A stretch of DNA of 64,000 nt, from NCBI GenBank assembly GCA_963790875.1, contig CAWBQT010000016.1, positions 558,001 through 622,000 of the forward strand, read 5' to 3'. Source of the DNA: AP-15 sp963790875 (GTDB lineage Bacteria > Pseudomonadota > Alphaproteobacteria > ATCC43930 > CGMCC-115725). Below the pieces are notes generated by a model. The model was not told the DNA's origin. It saw nothing but the letters and a program-made list of their open reading frames with translations, and made no database searches. This document shows positions 19,601-27,457 of the stretch, in pieces. Both the position numbers and the translations under genes were made by a program. Position 1 is the first letter of the stretch. Every line of letters starts with the position of its first letter.

Positions 19601-20545
19601 TTAATCCGGCCAGCGCTTGTGCAGCCATAACCATTGCTCGGGCCGGTCGCGTATCCACCCTTCGAGCGTCTCGTTGACCTCGGCCATCACCGCCGCGATA
19701 TCGGCATGGAGATCGCCGCCTCTCGGCAATGGCAGCGGCGGAAAAACTGTCAGGCGGAAACGAGCGCCGTCGAGCCGCTCGACCCGCGCCGGCAGCAGGT
19801 CGCAATCGAAACGCAGCGCCAAAGCGGCGAGGCCCGGCGCGGTCATCGCGGCGCGGCCGAAGAACGGCACCGGAATGCCGTCGTTCATCTTCTGATCCGC
19901 CAGTAACGTCAGGTGCGCGCCGCGGCGCAACACGGCGATCGATCGCCGCGACGCGACCGCCCCCTTTGGGATCAATTCGCCGGCGTTGCCGCGAAACCGG
20001 CGAATCATGCGATCCACCAGCGGGTTGTTGGCGGCGCGGTAGATCTGGGCGACCGAGATCCCATACTGGACCGCGGCCAGCATGGCGATTTCCCAATTGG
20101 CGAGGTGGCCGGAAAAAATGATCATTCGCCGGCCGGCGGCGACCGCCCGGTCGATATGCTCCAAGCCATGCGTCTCGACCCGCCCGCCCGGCTCAAACAC
20201 GCGTATCTCTCGCAGATGCGGATATTCGGCGGCGACGCGGCCGAGATTGTCCCACATCAGGGCGATGATTCTGGCGATCTCGTCCTCTCCGAGCGTCGGC
20301 AGGGCATTGCGCAGGTTGCGCCGGGCATGCCCGGAGATCGTGAGCCGGGGTCCGACGAGGCGGGCCACCGCCGCACCGACGGCCGAGGCGCTGTCGATCG
20401 GCAGGAGCCTGAGAAGAGCGAAGCAAAGCGCGGCGCCGCAAGCTTCTGCGCGCCTTCTGGTCGGGAGCCGACCGGTCCTCGGACGCGCCGGGCTCGCCGT
20501 TGCTTGCTTCGGGCTATCGTCCGATCGTTGGGTGACCGCCGCCAT
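19601..20545 (-). CDS. lpxL: Lipid A biosynthesis late acyltransferase (LpxL/HtrB family)
   Basis: A 314-residue membrane-associated acyltransferase adding a secondary acyl chain to Kdo-lipid IVA. The catalytic HX4E motif is FSGHLANWEI, and the later DQKMNDGIPVPFFGR and the C-terminal WLWLHKRWPD are family hallmarks. The N-terminal 35 residues are Arg/Pro-rich and not conserved. The start at 20545 overlaps the end of lpxK by 32 bases, and it is the last gene of the msbA-LPLAT-waaA-lpxK-lpxL operon. Which chain length it transfers is not predictable. Confidence 0.92.
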   Translation of the reverse strand: MAAVTQRSDDSPKQATASPARPRTGRLPTRRRAEACGAALCFALLRLLPIDSASAVGAAVARLVGPRLTISGHARRNLRNALPTLGEDEIARIIALMWDNLGRVAAEYPHLREIRVFEPGGRVETHGLEHIDRAVAAGRRMIIFSGHLANWEIAMLAAVQYGISVAQIYRAANNPLVDRMIRRFRGNAGELIPKGAVASRRSIAVLRRGAHLTLLADQKMNDGIPVPFFGRAAMTAPGLAALALRFDCDLLPARVERLDGARFRLTVFPPLPLPRGGDLHADIAAVMAEVNETLEGWIRDRPEQWLWLHKRWPD

Positions 20546-21530
20546 GTACCGCGTCGAGAATGGGCGTCAGAAGCCGGGCGAGCCGCTCAGGCTCGGGCCA
20601 CCGGATTTCGATATCGAGCACCTCGATGCCGTCTCGCTCGGCCGGCGGCACGCGAACGATGTCCTTTGCCGTGGTGACGAGGCGGCTGCGGGTCCGTCGC
20701 GCGGCATGCCGCAACGCGCTGACCTCGCGAGCCTGGAACCGATGGTGGTCGGGAAAGGCGCGTGCCTCGATCAACTCGGCGCCGAGGCCGCGCAACGTCG
20801 CGAAGAATTTCGCCGGCCGGCCGATGCCGGCAAATGCCAGAAGCCGCGCGCCGGCAAAGCGTTCCCCGGCGATCGGCGCAACCTCGGCAGTCACCACGGG
20901 CCGATCGCCGAGCATCTGGAATGCTCCGCCGCAATCCGGCTCGCCGCCGCCGCGGACCAGCACAACCGCATCGGCGCGCGCGAGGCCGCGCGTGAGCCGT
21001 TCGCGCAGCGGCCCGCCCGGAACCACATGTCCGTTGCCGAAGCGATAGGCCGCGTCGACCACCAACAGGGACAGGGTCTTGGCGAATGCCGGGTTCTGAA
21101 ATCCGTCATCGACGACGACCGCCTCGGCGCCGGCGGTGGCGGCGGCGCGGATGCCGGCGGCGCGATCGCGGGCAACCCAACAGGGCAAAGAGCGACCGAG
21201 TAACAGCGCCTCGTCGCCGACCGCGGCGGCCGAATGCCGGGACGGATCGGCCAGGATCGGTCCCGCAAGGCGGCCGCGGTAGCCGCGGCCGACGATGTGC
21301 GCCCGAAGGCCGTGCGCGCTCAGCCATTGGCCCAGCGCCAACGCGACCGGGGTCTTGCCGGCGCCGCCGACCACGAGGTTGCCGACGCACACGACCGGGA
21401 TCGGTGCGCAGTAAGGGCGCGCCAACCGTCGGTGCAGACGACCCGCCGCCTCCCATACTGCTCCCAATGGTGAAAGCAGACCTGCGACGAGGCCCGCTGG
21501 GCGATCCCAGAATTGCGGCGCGCCGAGCAT
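20514..21530 (-). CDS. lpxK: Tetraacyldisaccharide 4'-kinase
   Basis: A 338-residue inner-membrane kinase that phosphorylates the 4' position of the lipid A disaccharide to give lipid IVA. The P-loop is the unusual LpxK form (VGNLVVGGAGKTPVALAL), followed by VGRGYRG and the DDGFQNPAF motif. The ATG at 21530 overlaps the waaA stop by one base, so translation is coupled. The length is normal. Confidence 0.95.
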   Translation of the reverse strand: MLGAPQFWDRPAGLVAGLLSPLGAVWEAAGRLHRRLARPYCAPIPVVCVGNLVVGGAGKTPVALALGQWLSAHGLRAHIVGRGYRGRLAGPILADPSRHSAAAVGDEALLLGRSLPCWVARDRAAGIRAAATAGAEAVVVDDGFQNPAFAKTLSLLVVDAAYRFGNGHVVPGGPLRERLTRGLARADAVVLVRGGGEPDCGGAFQMLGDRPVVTAEVAPIAGERFAGARLLAFAGIGRPAKFFATLRGLGAELIEARAFPDHHRFQAREVSALRHAARRTRSRLVTTAKDIVRVPPAERDGIEVLDIEIRWPEPERLARLLTPILDAVHGGGHPTIGR

Positions 21531-22855
21531 CAGGCTCGCAGCCGGATCGGTTGCCGTAGACCCCCTTCGGCCGCGCCGATCATCATCGGCGCCAGCCGGT
21601 CGAGCCAGGGGGCGAGGCGTTGCTCGACGGCGTCGAGGACGCCCGCTTCAAGGGCGACGGCCCGGGCCGCCGCAGCGGTCCGCTCGGCGCGCAGGCGCGG
21701 CTGCGCGAGCAGCGTCGAGACGGCACGCGCGAGGTCGACATCGTCGGTGACGATTTCGCTGGCACCAGCCGCTGCCAGCGCCGCCGCCATACCGGCGCAA
21801 TTCCGCATATCCGGCCCGTGCAATATGGTGCAATCGAGTCGCGCTGCCTCAAATGGGTTGTGGCCGCCCTTGTGCGCCAGCGAGCCGCCGATAAACGTGA
21901 CGTCGGCAAGCGTGTAGAACAACCCGAGTTCGCCCATTGTGTCGGCTAGGTAGACTTCGGTATCGACGGCGATCGGCTGGCCGGCGGAGCGGCGCGCGAC
22001 GCGCAGCGCAAGACAGGCCAACATCGCCGCGATCTCGTCGCCGCGGGCTGGGTGACGCGGCGCGATGATGGTCAACAACCCGGGGTGCGCCGGTGCCAGG
22101 CGGCGATGGGCGGCGGCGGCGACCTCCTCCTCGCCGGCATGAGTGCTGGCGGCGAGCCATACCGACCGGCCGCCGATCTGCTCGAGCAGACGGTCGAGCA
22201 TGACCCGATCTACCGGCGGCGTCGCGGCCGCCGCTTTCAGGTCCCCGATGCCGTCGACCCGCCGGGCGCCAAGACGCCGCAGCCGTTCGGCTTGTTCCAC
22301 GTCCTGGGCGAGGCATTGCGCAAAGGCACCAAGTATCGGACAAATCAACCCGGAGCAGCGACGCCAGCGGTTATAGGAGCGCGTCGACAGCCGGCCGTTT
22401 ACCAGCACCATCGGGATGCCGCGCGCCTGCGTCGCCAAAACGAGATTGGGCCACAGCTCGGACTCGACCCAAATCGCAAGATTGGGCCGCCAATGATCGA
22501 GAAATCGGCCGACCCAACGCGGCAGATCGAGCGGGGAGAATTGATGTCGAGCCTGCGCCGGGAGGCGCTGTTCGAGCAGGCGAGCCGAGGCGAGCGTACC
22601 GGTCGTGACAAGGATCTCGATCCCTGGACGTGTCTGCCGCAGCCGGTCGATCAGGGCCAGCATCGCATTGGCCTCGCCGACGCTCGCCGCATGAATCCAC
22701 AGGAGCGGTCCCGCCGGCCGGGGCAGGCCGGCGATGCCGTGGCGTTCGCGCACCCGCGCTCGGTCCTCCTTGCCGCGCCGACAGCGCCATTGCAGATAGA
22801 AGACAGCGAGCGGAGGCAGCGACGCGGTCAGCGAGCGATAGAGTTGCGGCAGCAT
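21530..22855 (-). CDS. waaA: Kdo transferase WaaA
   Basis: A 441-residue glycosyltransferase (GT30) that adds Kdo residues from CMP-Kdo to lipid IVA. The N-terminal signature GPLLWIHAASVGEANA, the middle motif IWVESELWPNL and the C-terminal IGGSLAHKGGHNPFEAA, which includes the donor-binding residues, are intact. The chosen start at 22855 overlaps the stop of the preceding acyltransferase (TGATG). The frame stays open further upstream, but that part lies over the previous gene and has no family match. An N-terminal hydrophobic anchor (LPPLAVFYLQW) is present. Confidence 0.94.
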   Translation of the reverse strand: MLPQLYRSLTASLPPLAVFYLQWRCRRGKEDRARVRERHGIAGLPRPAGPLLWIHAASVGEANAMLALIDRLRQTRPGIEILVTTGTLASARLLEQRLPAQARHQFSPLDLPRWVGRFLDHWRPNLAIWVESELWPNLVLATQARGIPMVLVNGRLSTRSYNRWRRCSGLICPILGAFAQCLAQDVEQAERLRRLGARRVDGIGDLKAAAATPPVDRVMLDRLLEQIGGRSVWLAASTHAGEEEVAAAAHRRLAPAHPGLLTIIAPRHPARGDEIAAMLACLALRVARRSAGQPIAVDTEVYLADTMGELGLFYTLADVTFIGGSLAHKGGHNPFEAARLDCTILHGPDMRNCAGMAAALAAAGASEIVTDDVDLARAVSTLLAQPRLRAERTAAAARAVALEAGVLDAVEQRLAPWLDRLAPMMIGAAEGGLRQPIRLRA

Positions 22856-23622
22856 CACCGCTGGTTCTCGTCCGCAAGACGCGGCCCGGACCGGGGCGCA
22901 TCGGCGACCGACGATGCCGGCTGCAAGCCATGCCCGACCAGAGAATCTGCCTCGCACACCATTCCACGCATGCGCATCTCGATCAGCTGTCGCGCCTGCT
23001 CGAGGGCAGCCGCGTCGAGATCGGGACCGATCTCGATCGGCTCTCCCCACAAAATCACGCCGCGCCCGAACGGCAGGGCGAGGTGATAGCGGTCCCATGT
23101 CCGCAGCAATCGCCGGCAACTCGTCGCGTAGGTGATCGGCTGGATCGGCACGCAGGCGAGTTTGGCGAGGTTGACGATGCCGAGGCTCACAGTCATTGCC
23201 GGGCCGCGCGGTCCATCCGGCGTGATCGCGACGCAATCCCCCTCGGCGAGCCGCTTGAGCATCGCCCGCGACGCCGACGACCCGCCGCGGCGCGTCGATC
23301 CAGCAATCGAGTCGATGCCGAAGTAGGTCATCGCGCCTGCGATCAGCCGCCCGTCGCGATGCGCCGAGATCAGCATATGCATCGGTGCCATCTGCCGCCA
23401 GGCCATCGGGATCAGCATCATCCGGCCATGCCAGAAGGTGCCGATGAAGGCCCGCCCCTCGGCCCGCAATCGGTGCGGCCGGTCTCCTCCCTCGATCCGC
23501 CAACGATTGGTCAGGTAGACGAACCGGATGTAGCAGTGGATGGTCCAGCACGCGGCGCGTCGCAGTCGGGCATGTCGCAGTAGCCGCCGCCACCAGCCAG
23601 CCCGTCGCAAACCCCGGGGCAC
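22855..23622 (-). CDS. DUF374-type lysophospholipid acyltransferase family protein
   Basis: A 255-residue protein of the DUF374 group (LPLAT superfamily), found in many alphaproteobacteria next to waaA. The acyltransferase-like HX4D/E region reads FIGTFWHGRMMLIPMAW, and AITPDGPRGPAMTV is the second family motif. It probably acts at the inner membrane on an acylated substrate linked to envelope lipid synthesis; the exact reaction is not established. It starts with GTG at 23622, two bases after the msbA stop, and ends overlapping waaA, so it sits inside the lipid A operon. Confidence 0.82.
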   Translation of the reverse strand: MPRGLRRAGWWRRLLRHARLRRAACWTIHCYIRFVYLTNRWRIEGGDRPHRLRAEGRAFIGTFWHGRMMLIPMAWRQMAPMHMLISAHRDGRLIAGAMTYFGIDSIAGSTRRGGSSASRAMLKRLAEGDCVAITPDGPRGPAMTVSLGIVNLAKLACVPIQPITYATSCRRLLRTWDRYHLALPFGRGVILWGEPIEIGPDLDAAALEQARQLIEMRMRGMVCEADSLVGHGLQPASSVADAPRSGPRLADENQR

Positions 23623-23624
23623 CG

Positions 23625-25424
23625 CTAGAGCGCCGCGGCCGGCGACACGAGGTCGCCGTCATCGGCGAACTGCATTGCGTAAAAGCGCGCATAGACGCCG
23701 CTGCGGGCGATGAGTTCCGCATGACGGCCGGTTTCGACGATGCGGCCACGATCGACGACCAGGATCAGATCGGCGCCCTGCACCGTCGACAGTCGGTGGG
23801 CGATCACGAGAGTGGTGCGGCCACGGATCAAGGCCCGCAAAGCGGCCTGCACTTGGCGCTCGGATTCGCTGTCGAGGGCCGAGGTGGCCTCGTCGAGCAG
23901 CAGGATCGGAGCGTCCTTCAGCATCGCCCTGGCTATCGCGATACGCTGTCGCTGACCGCCAGAGAGCCGCACGCCATGCTCGCCGACCTGTGTGTCGTAG
24001 CCTTTCGGCAACTCGCGAATAAAGCCGTCGGCGTCGGCGGCGCGTGCCGCCGCTTCGATCTCGGTTTCGCTGGCGCCGAAGCGGCCATAAGCTATGTTGG
24101 CGCGTATTGTGTCATCGAAAAGAGTGACTTCCTGCGCGACGAGCGCAATCGCCGCGCGCAAGGATGCCAGGTTCACCGAACGGATATCCTGCCTGTCGAT
24201 CGAGATGCTGCCTTCATCGACATCGAAGAAGCGCGGGATCAGGTTCAGGATAGTCGATTTGCCGGCGCCCGAGGCGCCGACCAGCGCCACCGTGCGGCCG
24301 GCGGGCACCGTCAGCGAAATACGGTCGAGCGCGACGGCGCCGGGGGCGTAGCCAAAGCGGACTGCGTCGAAGCGGATCTCGCCGCCGACGACCGCGAGAG
24401 GCTTGGCTCCCGGCAAGTCACGGATCCCCGGCTGGACATCGAGCACGTGAAAGATCCGCTGCGCCGCTGCGAGCCCTTCCTGCAGCGACGCGTTGAGGTT
24501 AGCGAGGCTCTTCATCGGCTGGTAGGCGAGCAGCAATGCGGTGACGAACGAAAAAAAAGCGCCTGGCGTGCGCGCCCCGGCGATCACCTGATGACCGCCG
24601 TAGAGGATGACGACGGCAATCGCGGCGCCACCCAGAGTCTCCATCATCGGCGAAGCGCGCGACCGGGTTCGCGTGGCGCGGTCGATCAACATGAATAGGC
24701 TCTCGAACAACCCGGCGGCGCGGCGCTCTTCGTAATCCTCCATGCCGTAAGCCTTGACCAGCCGGGCTCCCTGAAAGGTTTGATTGAGCAACGTCGTTAA
24801 CTGCCCCATTTCCGCCTGGGTGTTGGCCGAGACCCGCCGCATGCGGCGGCCGATCGCGACGATCGGCCGGATCGCCAGTGGAAAAATCAGGAACGAGACT
24901 ACCCCCAGGATCCAGTCCTGATAGAACATGACGCCCACCAGGAACACCACGGTCAGCGCATCCTTGCCGATCGCGCCCAGTACATTGGCTGCCGCGCTGC
25001 GCAACAAACCCACATCGTTGGTGAAGCGCGATATCAGCGATCCGGCCGGGTGGGCGTGAAAATAGGCGAGGTCGGCTCGCATCACGCGCGCAAACAGCGC
25101 TGTCTGGACGTCGGCGATAACGCGCTGGCCGGCGCGGTTCATCAGCACCGCCTCGCCGTAATCGGCGATGCCCTTGGCGAGGGCCAGCAACAGCGCCGCC
25201 CCGGCAATCAGCAGCAACAGCGATCCGTCGCGACCAACAAAGATGCGGTCGAGAACCGGCTGCATCAGCCATGCGCGCAACGCCGTGCTGCCGGCCGCCA
25301 GGCCCATCAGCAGGAAGGCAAGCGCCACGCGCGGTGCGTGCGGGCGCATGAATTCGCGCGCCAGCCGCCATACGAGACCGGCGGTGCGCGCGCCTTCTTC
25401 GAGGATCGGCGGCTTCTTGAACAT
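23625..25424 (-). CDS. msbA: MsbA-type lipid A/ABC exporter
   Basis: A 599-residue fused ABC exporter that flips the lipid A core across the inner membrane. The N-terminal half has the transmembrane helices. The C-terminal ATPase has Walker A GASGAGKST, Q-loop ALVAQEVTLFDD, signature LSGGQRQRIAIARAML, Walker B ILLLDEATSALD and the H-loop IAHRLST. The ATG at 25424 (FKKPP...) is preceded by a purine-rich GGGGGA; a 45-base upstream extension is possible but poorly supported. It heads the leftward operon with waaA, lpxK and lpxL, which favours MsbA over a drug exporter. Confidence 0.9.
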   Translation of the reverse strand: MFKKPPILEEGARTAGLVWRLAREFMRPHAPRVALAFLLMGLAAGSTALRAWLMQPVLDRIFVGRDGSLLLLIAGAALLLALAKGIADYGEAVLMNRAGQRVIADVQTALFARVMRADLAYFHAHPAGSLISRFTNDVGLLRSAAANVLGAIGKDALTVVFLVGVMFYQDWILGVVSFLIFPLAIRPIVAIGRRMRRVSANTQAEMGQLTTLLNQTFQGARLVKAYGMEDYEERRAAGLFESLFMLIDRATRTRSRASPMMETLGGAAIAVVILYGGHQVIAGARTPGAFFSFVTALLLAYQPMKSLANLNASLQEGLAAAQRIFHVLDVQPGIRDLPGAKPLAVVGGEIRFDAVRFGYAPGAVALDRISLTVPAGRTVALVGASGAGKSTILNLIPRFFDVDEGSISIDRQDIRSVNLASLRAAIALVAQEVTLFDDTIRANIAYGRFGASETEIEAAARAADADGFIRELPKGYDTQVGEHGVRLSGGQRQRIAIARAMLKDAPILLLDEATSALDSESERQVQAALRALIRGRTTLVIAHRLSTVQGADLILVVDRGRIVETGRHAELIARSGVYARFYAMQFADDGDLVSPAAAL

Positions 25425-25516
25425 CGGTCCCCCGCCAAAACTGTTAGAGGCAGGACCGAAACTTGGCAAGCGCGGCGGCTCTCAACCTGCGGCCGAGGCC
25501 GCCGCGCCCGCGGCGG

Positions 25517-26581
25517 TCAGGCCGGATAGGTAACGAAGCACTTGTTGGAGGCGAAAATGTGCGTCTCGATATAGTCGTGCACGACCGGCCGCCGGTCGAG
25601 CGTCTCCATCGCCCCCATCAGCGCGCACCAGTTCAGCATCTCGTGCTGTCCGGCCTGCTCCATCGCCTTCAGCGGGCGCTTGCGCCAAACGTCGTAATCG
25701 CGTTCCGACAGCGCGTCGAACAGCAGCCGATCGGCCTTATGGTCGGGCCACATATAGCCGTTGGTCGGCGACAGGAAGCAGTGCGACCAGCTCGACGATG
25801 CGATCACCGCGATCCGCCATGGCGACGCCGCCAGCGTTTCGGCCACGGCCTTGCCGATCTCCATGCAGCGCCAAGGGTGCGGCGAGGGTGGGTCGGCGGC
25901 GACCGACGGGTCGCGCGGCGGGACGAACAGGGCGGCAGTGCCGCCTCTGGCATGCAACAGGTTGCTGCCGTAGCAGTTGATCGCCAACGGGATCACCGGA
26001 TAGGGAAATCCTTTGCGGTCCCAGTCGAGGTAGAGAAAGGTGTTGGTGAAGGCGTGCGCCAGCGGATGATGCAGCGGTTTATAGGCATAGGCCATGTCGA
26101 TCCCGCGCTCGATCAGGCCGGTGGCGAGGTATTTGGCCGCGTCCCGGTGCCCGTGCAGCTGGAGCGCCCAATCGCCGGGCTCGCTCCACCGGTTTTTCTT
26201 GCCGCCATTGCCGTTCTTCCAGGGACGGATGGCGAAATCGTCGTCATAACCAAGCAGACAGAAGGCCGGGATGATGTCCTCGCGGAAATTTTCGTATTGG
26301 TCGTCGCCCCATACCAGCACGACATCCGGGTTGAACTCATCCAGCGACTTGCGCACCGCGCGAAAACCGTCGGCCAGCCGCGCGCTGTAGCGCTGGGCCG
26401 AAGAGAACCCTTCGTCATTGCCGAGTTCGGCGACGAGTTCGGCCGGCCAATTGGCGCGATCCTTGAAGAAGGCCGGCACGTTGGGCGCGGTCAAGAGGTG
26501 GTGGAAAAGCCCGGGCAACTGTTCGTCGGGGGCAGTCAACCCCGGATAATGCGTGCAGCCGAGCCCTAAAATCTCGCCCAT
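25517..26581 (-). CDS. LigB-superfamily class III extradiol-type dioxygenase
   Basis: A 354-residue protein of the LigB (catalytic B subunit) superfamily. The N-terminal GEILGLGCTHYPGL carries a candidate metal-binding His, and further His residues lie in LQLHGHRDAA, KPLHHPLAHAF and SSSWSHCFLSP, the last region resembling the family's catalytic site. The start at 26581 is supported by AGGAG eight bases upstream. These enzymes cleave catechol-like rings next to the diol using Fe(II). No obvious partner LigA subunit or pathway gene lies beside it, so the substrate is unknown. It stands between msbA and a small secreted-protein gene. Confidence 0.78.
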   Translation of the reverse strand: MGEILGLGCTHYPGLTAPDEQLPGLFHHLLTAPNVPAFFKDRANWPAELVAELGNDEGFSSAQRYSARLADGFRAVRKSLDEFNPDVVLVWGDDQYENFREDIIPAFCLLGYDDDFAIRPWKNGNGGKKNRWSEPGDWALQLHGHRDAAKYLATGLIERGIDMAYAYKPLHHPLAHAFTNTFLYLDWDRKGFPYPVIPLAINCYGSNLLHARGGTAALFVPPRDPSVAADPPSPHPWRCMEIGKAVAETLAASPWRIAVIASSSWSHCFLSPTNGYMWPDHKADRLLFDALSERDYDVWRKRPLKAMEQAGQHEMLNWCALMGAMETLDRRPVVHDYIETHIFASNKCFVTYPA

Positions 26582-26760
26582 TTCCCCGCTCCTTTGTCGG
26601 GGTCGACCGCGCATGCGTGGTCGACCGATGCCGCTTCGGATCTTACCCGATCCGCCCGGGAACCTCGGCGGAAATATCCGGTATTATGGCGCAAATCCCT
26701 GTGAAGAGCGTCGCGCAGGTGTCGCTGACTTCGTCGACAGGGGGTGCGTGCGCCGCACTG

Positions 26761-27012
26761 TTAGCACCGATGCCAAGAACACCAGTTCCAGTCTCGGCGC
26801 CAGTTCGGGCCATAAGGACGCCAGGGACCGGGATACCAGCGGTTGCCCCACCACCAACCGTAGTTTGCCGATACCGGAATGCCGCCCATCGAACACGGAT
26901 GGGGTTGCCTGTAAGGATGCGCTCGCCAGACGCACCATGCCGCCGAAGCGGAGTCGGTAGCGCCGACAGCAACCGCGAAAATGATGATGAGCAACGCAAC
27001 AATCCTGCGCAT
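26761..27012 (-). CDS. small secreted Trp/Cys-rich protein of unknown function
   Basis: Eighty-three residues. A clear signal peptide (residues 1-25, MRRIVALLIIIFAVAVGATD then SASA-A cleavage context) precedes a mature chain of about 58 residues with 11 tryptophans and four cysteines (for example YGWWWGNRWYPGPW). A purine-rich AAGGGGA about ten bases before the ATG supports translation. I do not recognise the family; similar small Trp-rich exported proteins occur in rhizobia and relatives. The spacing of the cysteines would allow two disulfides in the periplasm. Confidence 0.5.
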   Translation of the reverse strand: MRRIVALLIIIFAVAVGATDSASAAWCVWRAHPYRQPHPCSMGGIPVSANYGWWWGNRWYPGPWRPYGPNWRRDWNWCSWHRC

Positions 27013-27457
27013 CTTTGTGAGTCCCCTTTTGCGCCGCGGTGGCGGCGGCCGGCCCGAGCTTAGCGCCCCGGACGCCCTTCCGCTATCCTGGCGTGGCCGC
27101 TTTCAGGAATTTGCGCCATAATACCGGAAAATATCGAAGGAGCGAGCAGGAAACCCGATCGCCTTCACACAGGCGCGTGGACGAAGTACGCGAATCCGAA
27201 AATAATTCGAATTCAGGTCTTAAGGCACTCGATCACGGGGTCGAGTCCGTGGATCCCAGGAGGACCCCCGGTCTTTGAGCCTCTGCCGCAGCAGACCCGA
27301 AGGCGCAGCCTTCCCACGGAACACGTCCGCGGGCGGAAGGCCCGCCAGTAGTAGAATTGCGCGGTTGCGCTCCCGGTTTGGATTCGCTCTCGCGCTCTAA
27401 GCTGGTATCGGTAGTCCCGCTGCATCGAATCATTGAGGATGACGATGCGGCTACTCG
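27013..27457. other. intergenic region downstream of the RND operon
   Basis: About 445 bases without a supported gene. It includes a palindrome-like stretch around 27229-27257 (ACGG and CCGT arms around GGTCGAGT inside GATC-ended flanks) that resembles the dispersed 'CCGGGTCAAGCCCGG' type of repeat common in rhizobial genomes. No tRNA or terminator with a T-tract was identified. Confidence 0.4.

Noticed and set aside
21530..23749. A 739-residue fusion of acyltransferase and WaaA
   Set aside because: The frame upstream of 22855 lies over the DUF374-type gene and has no family match; a TGATG junction gives a normal WaaA start.
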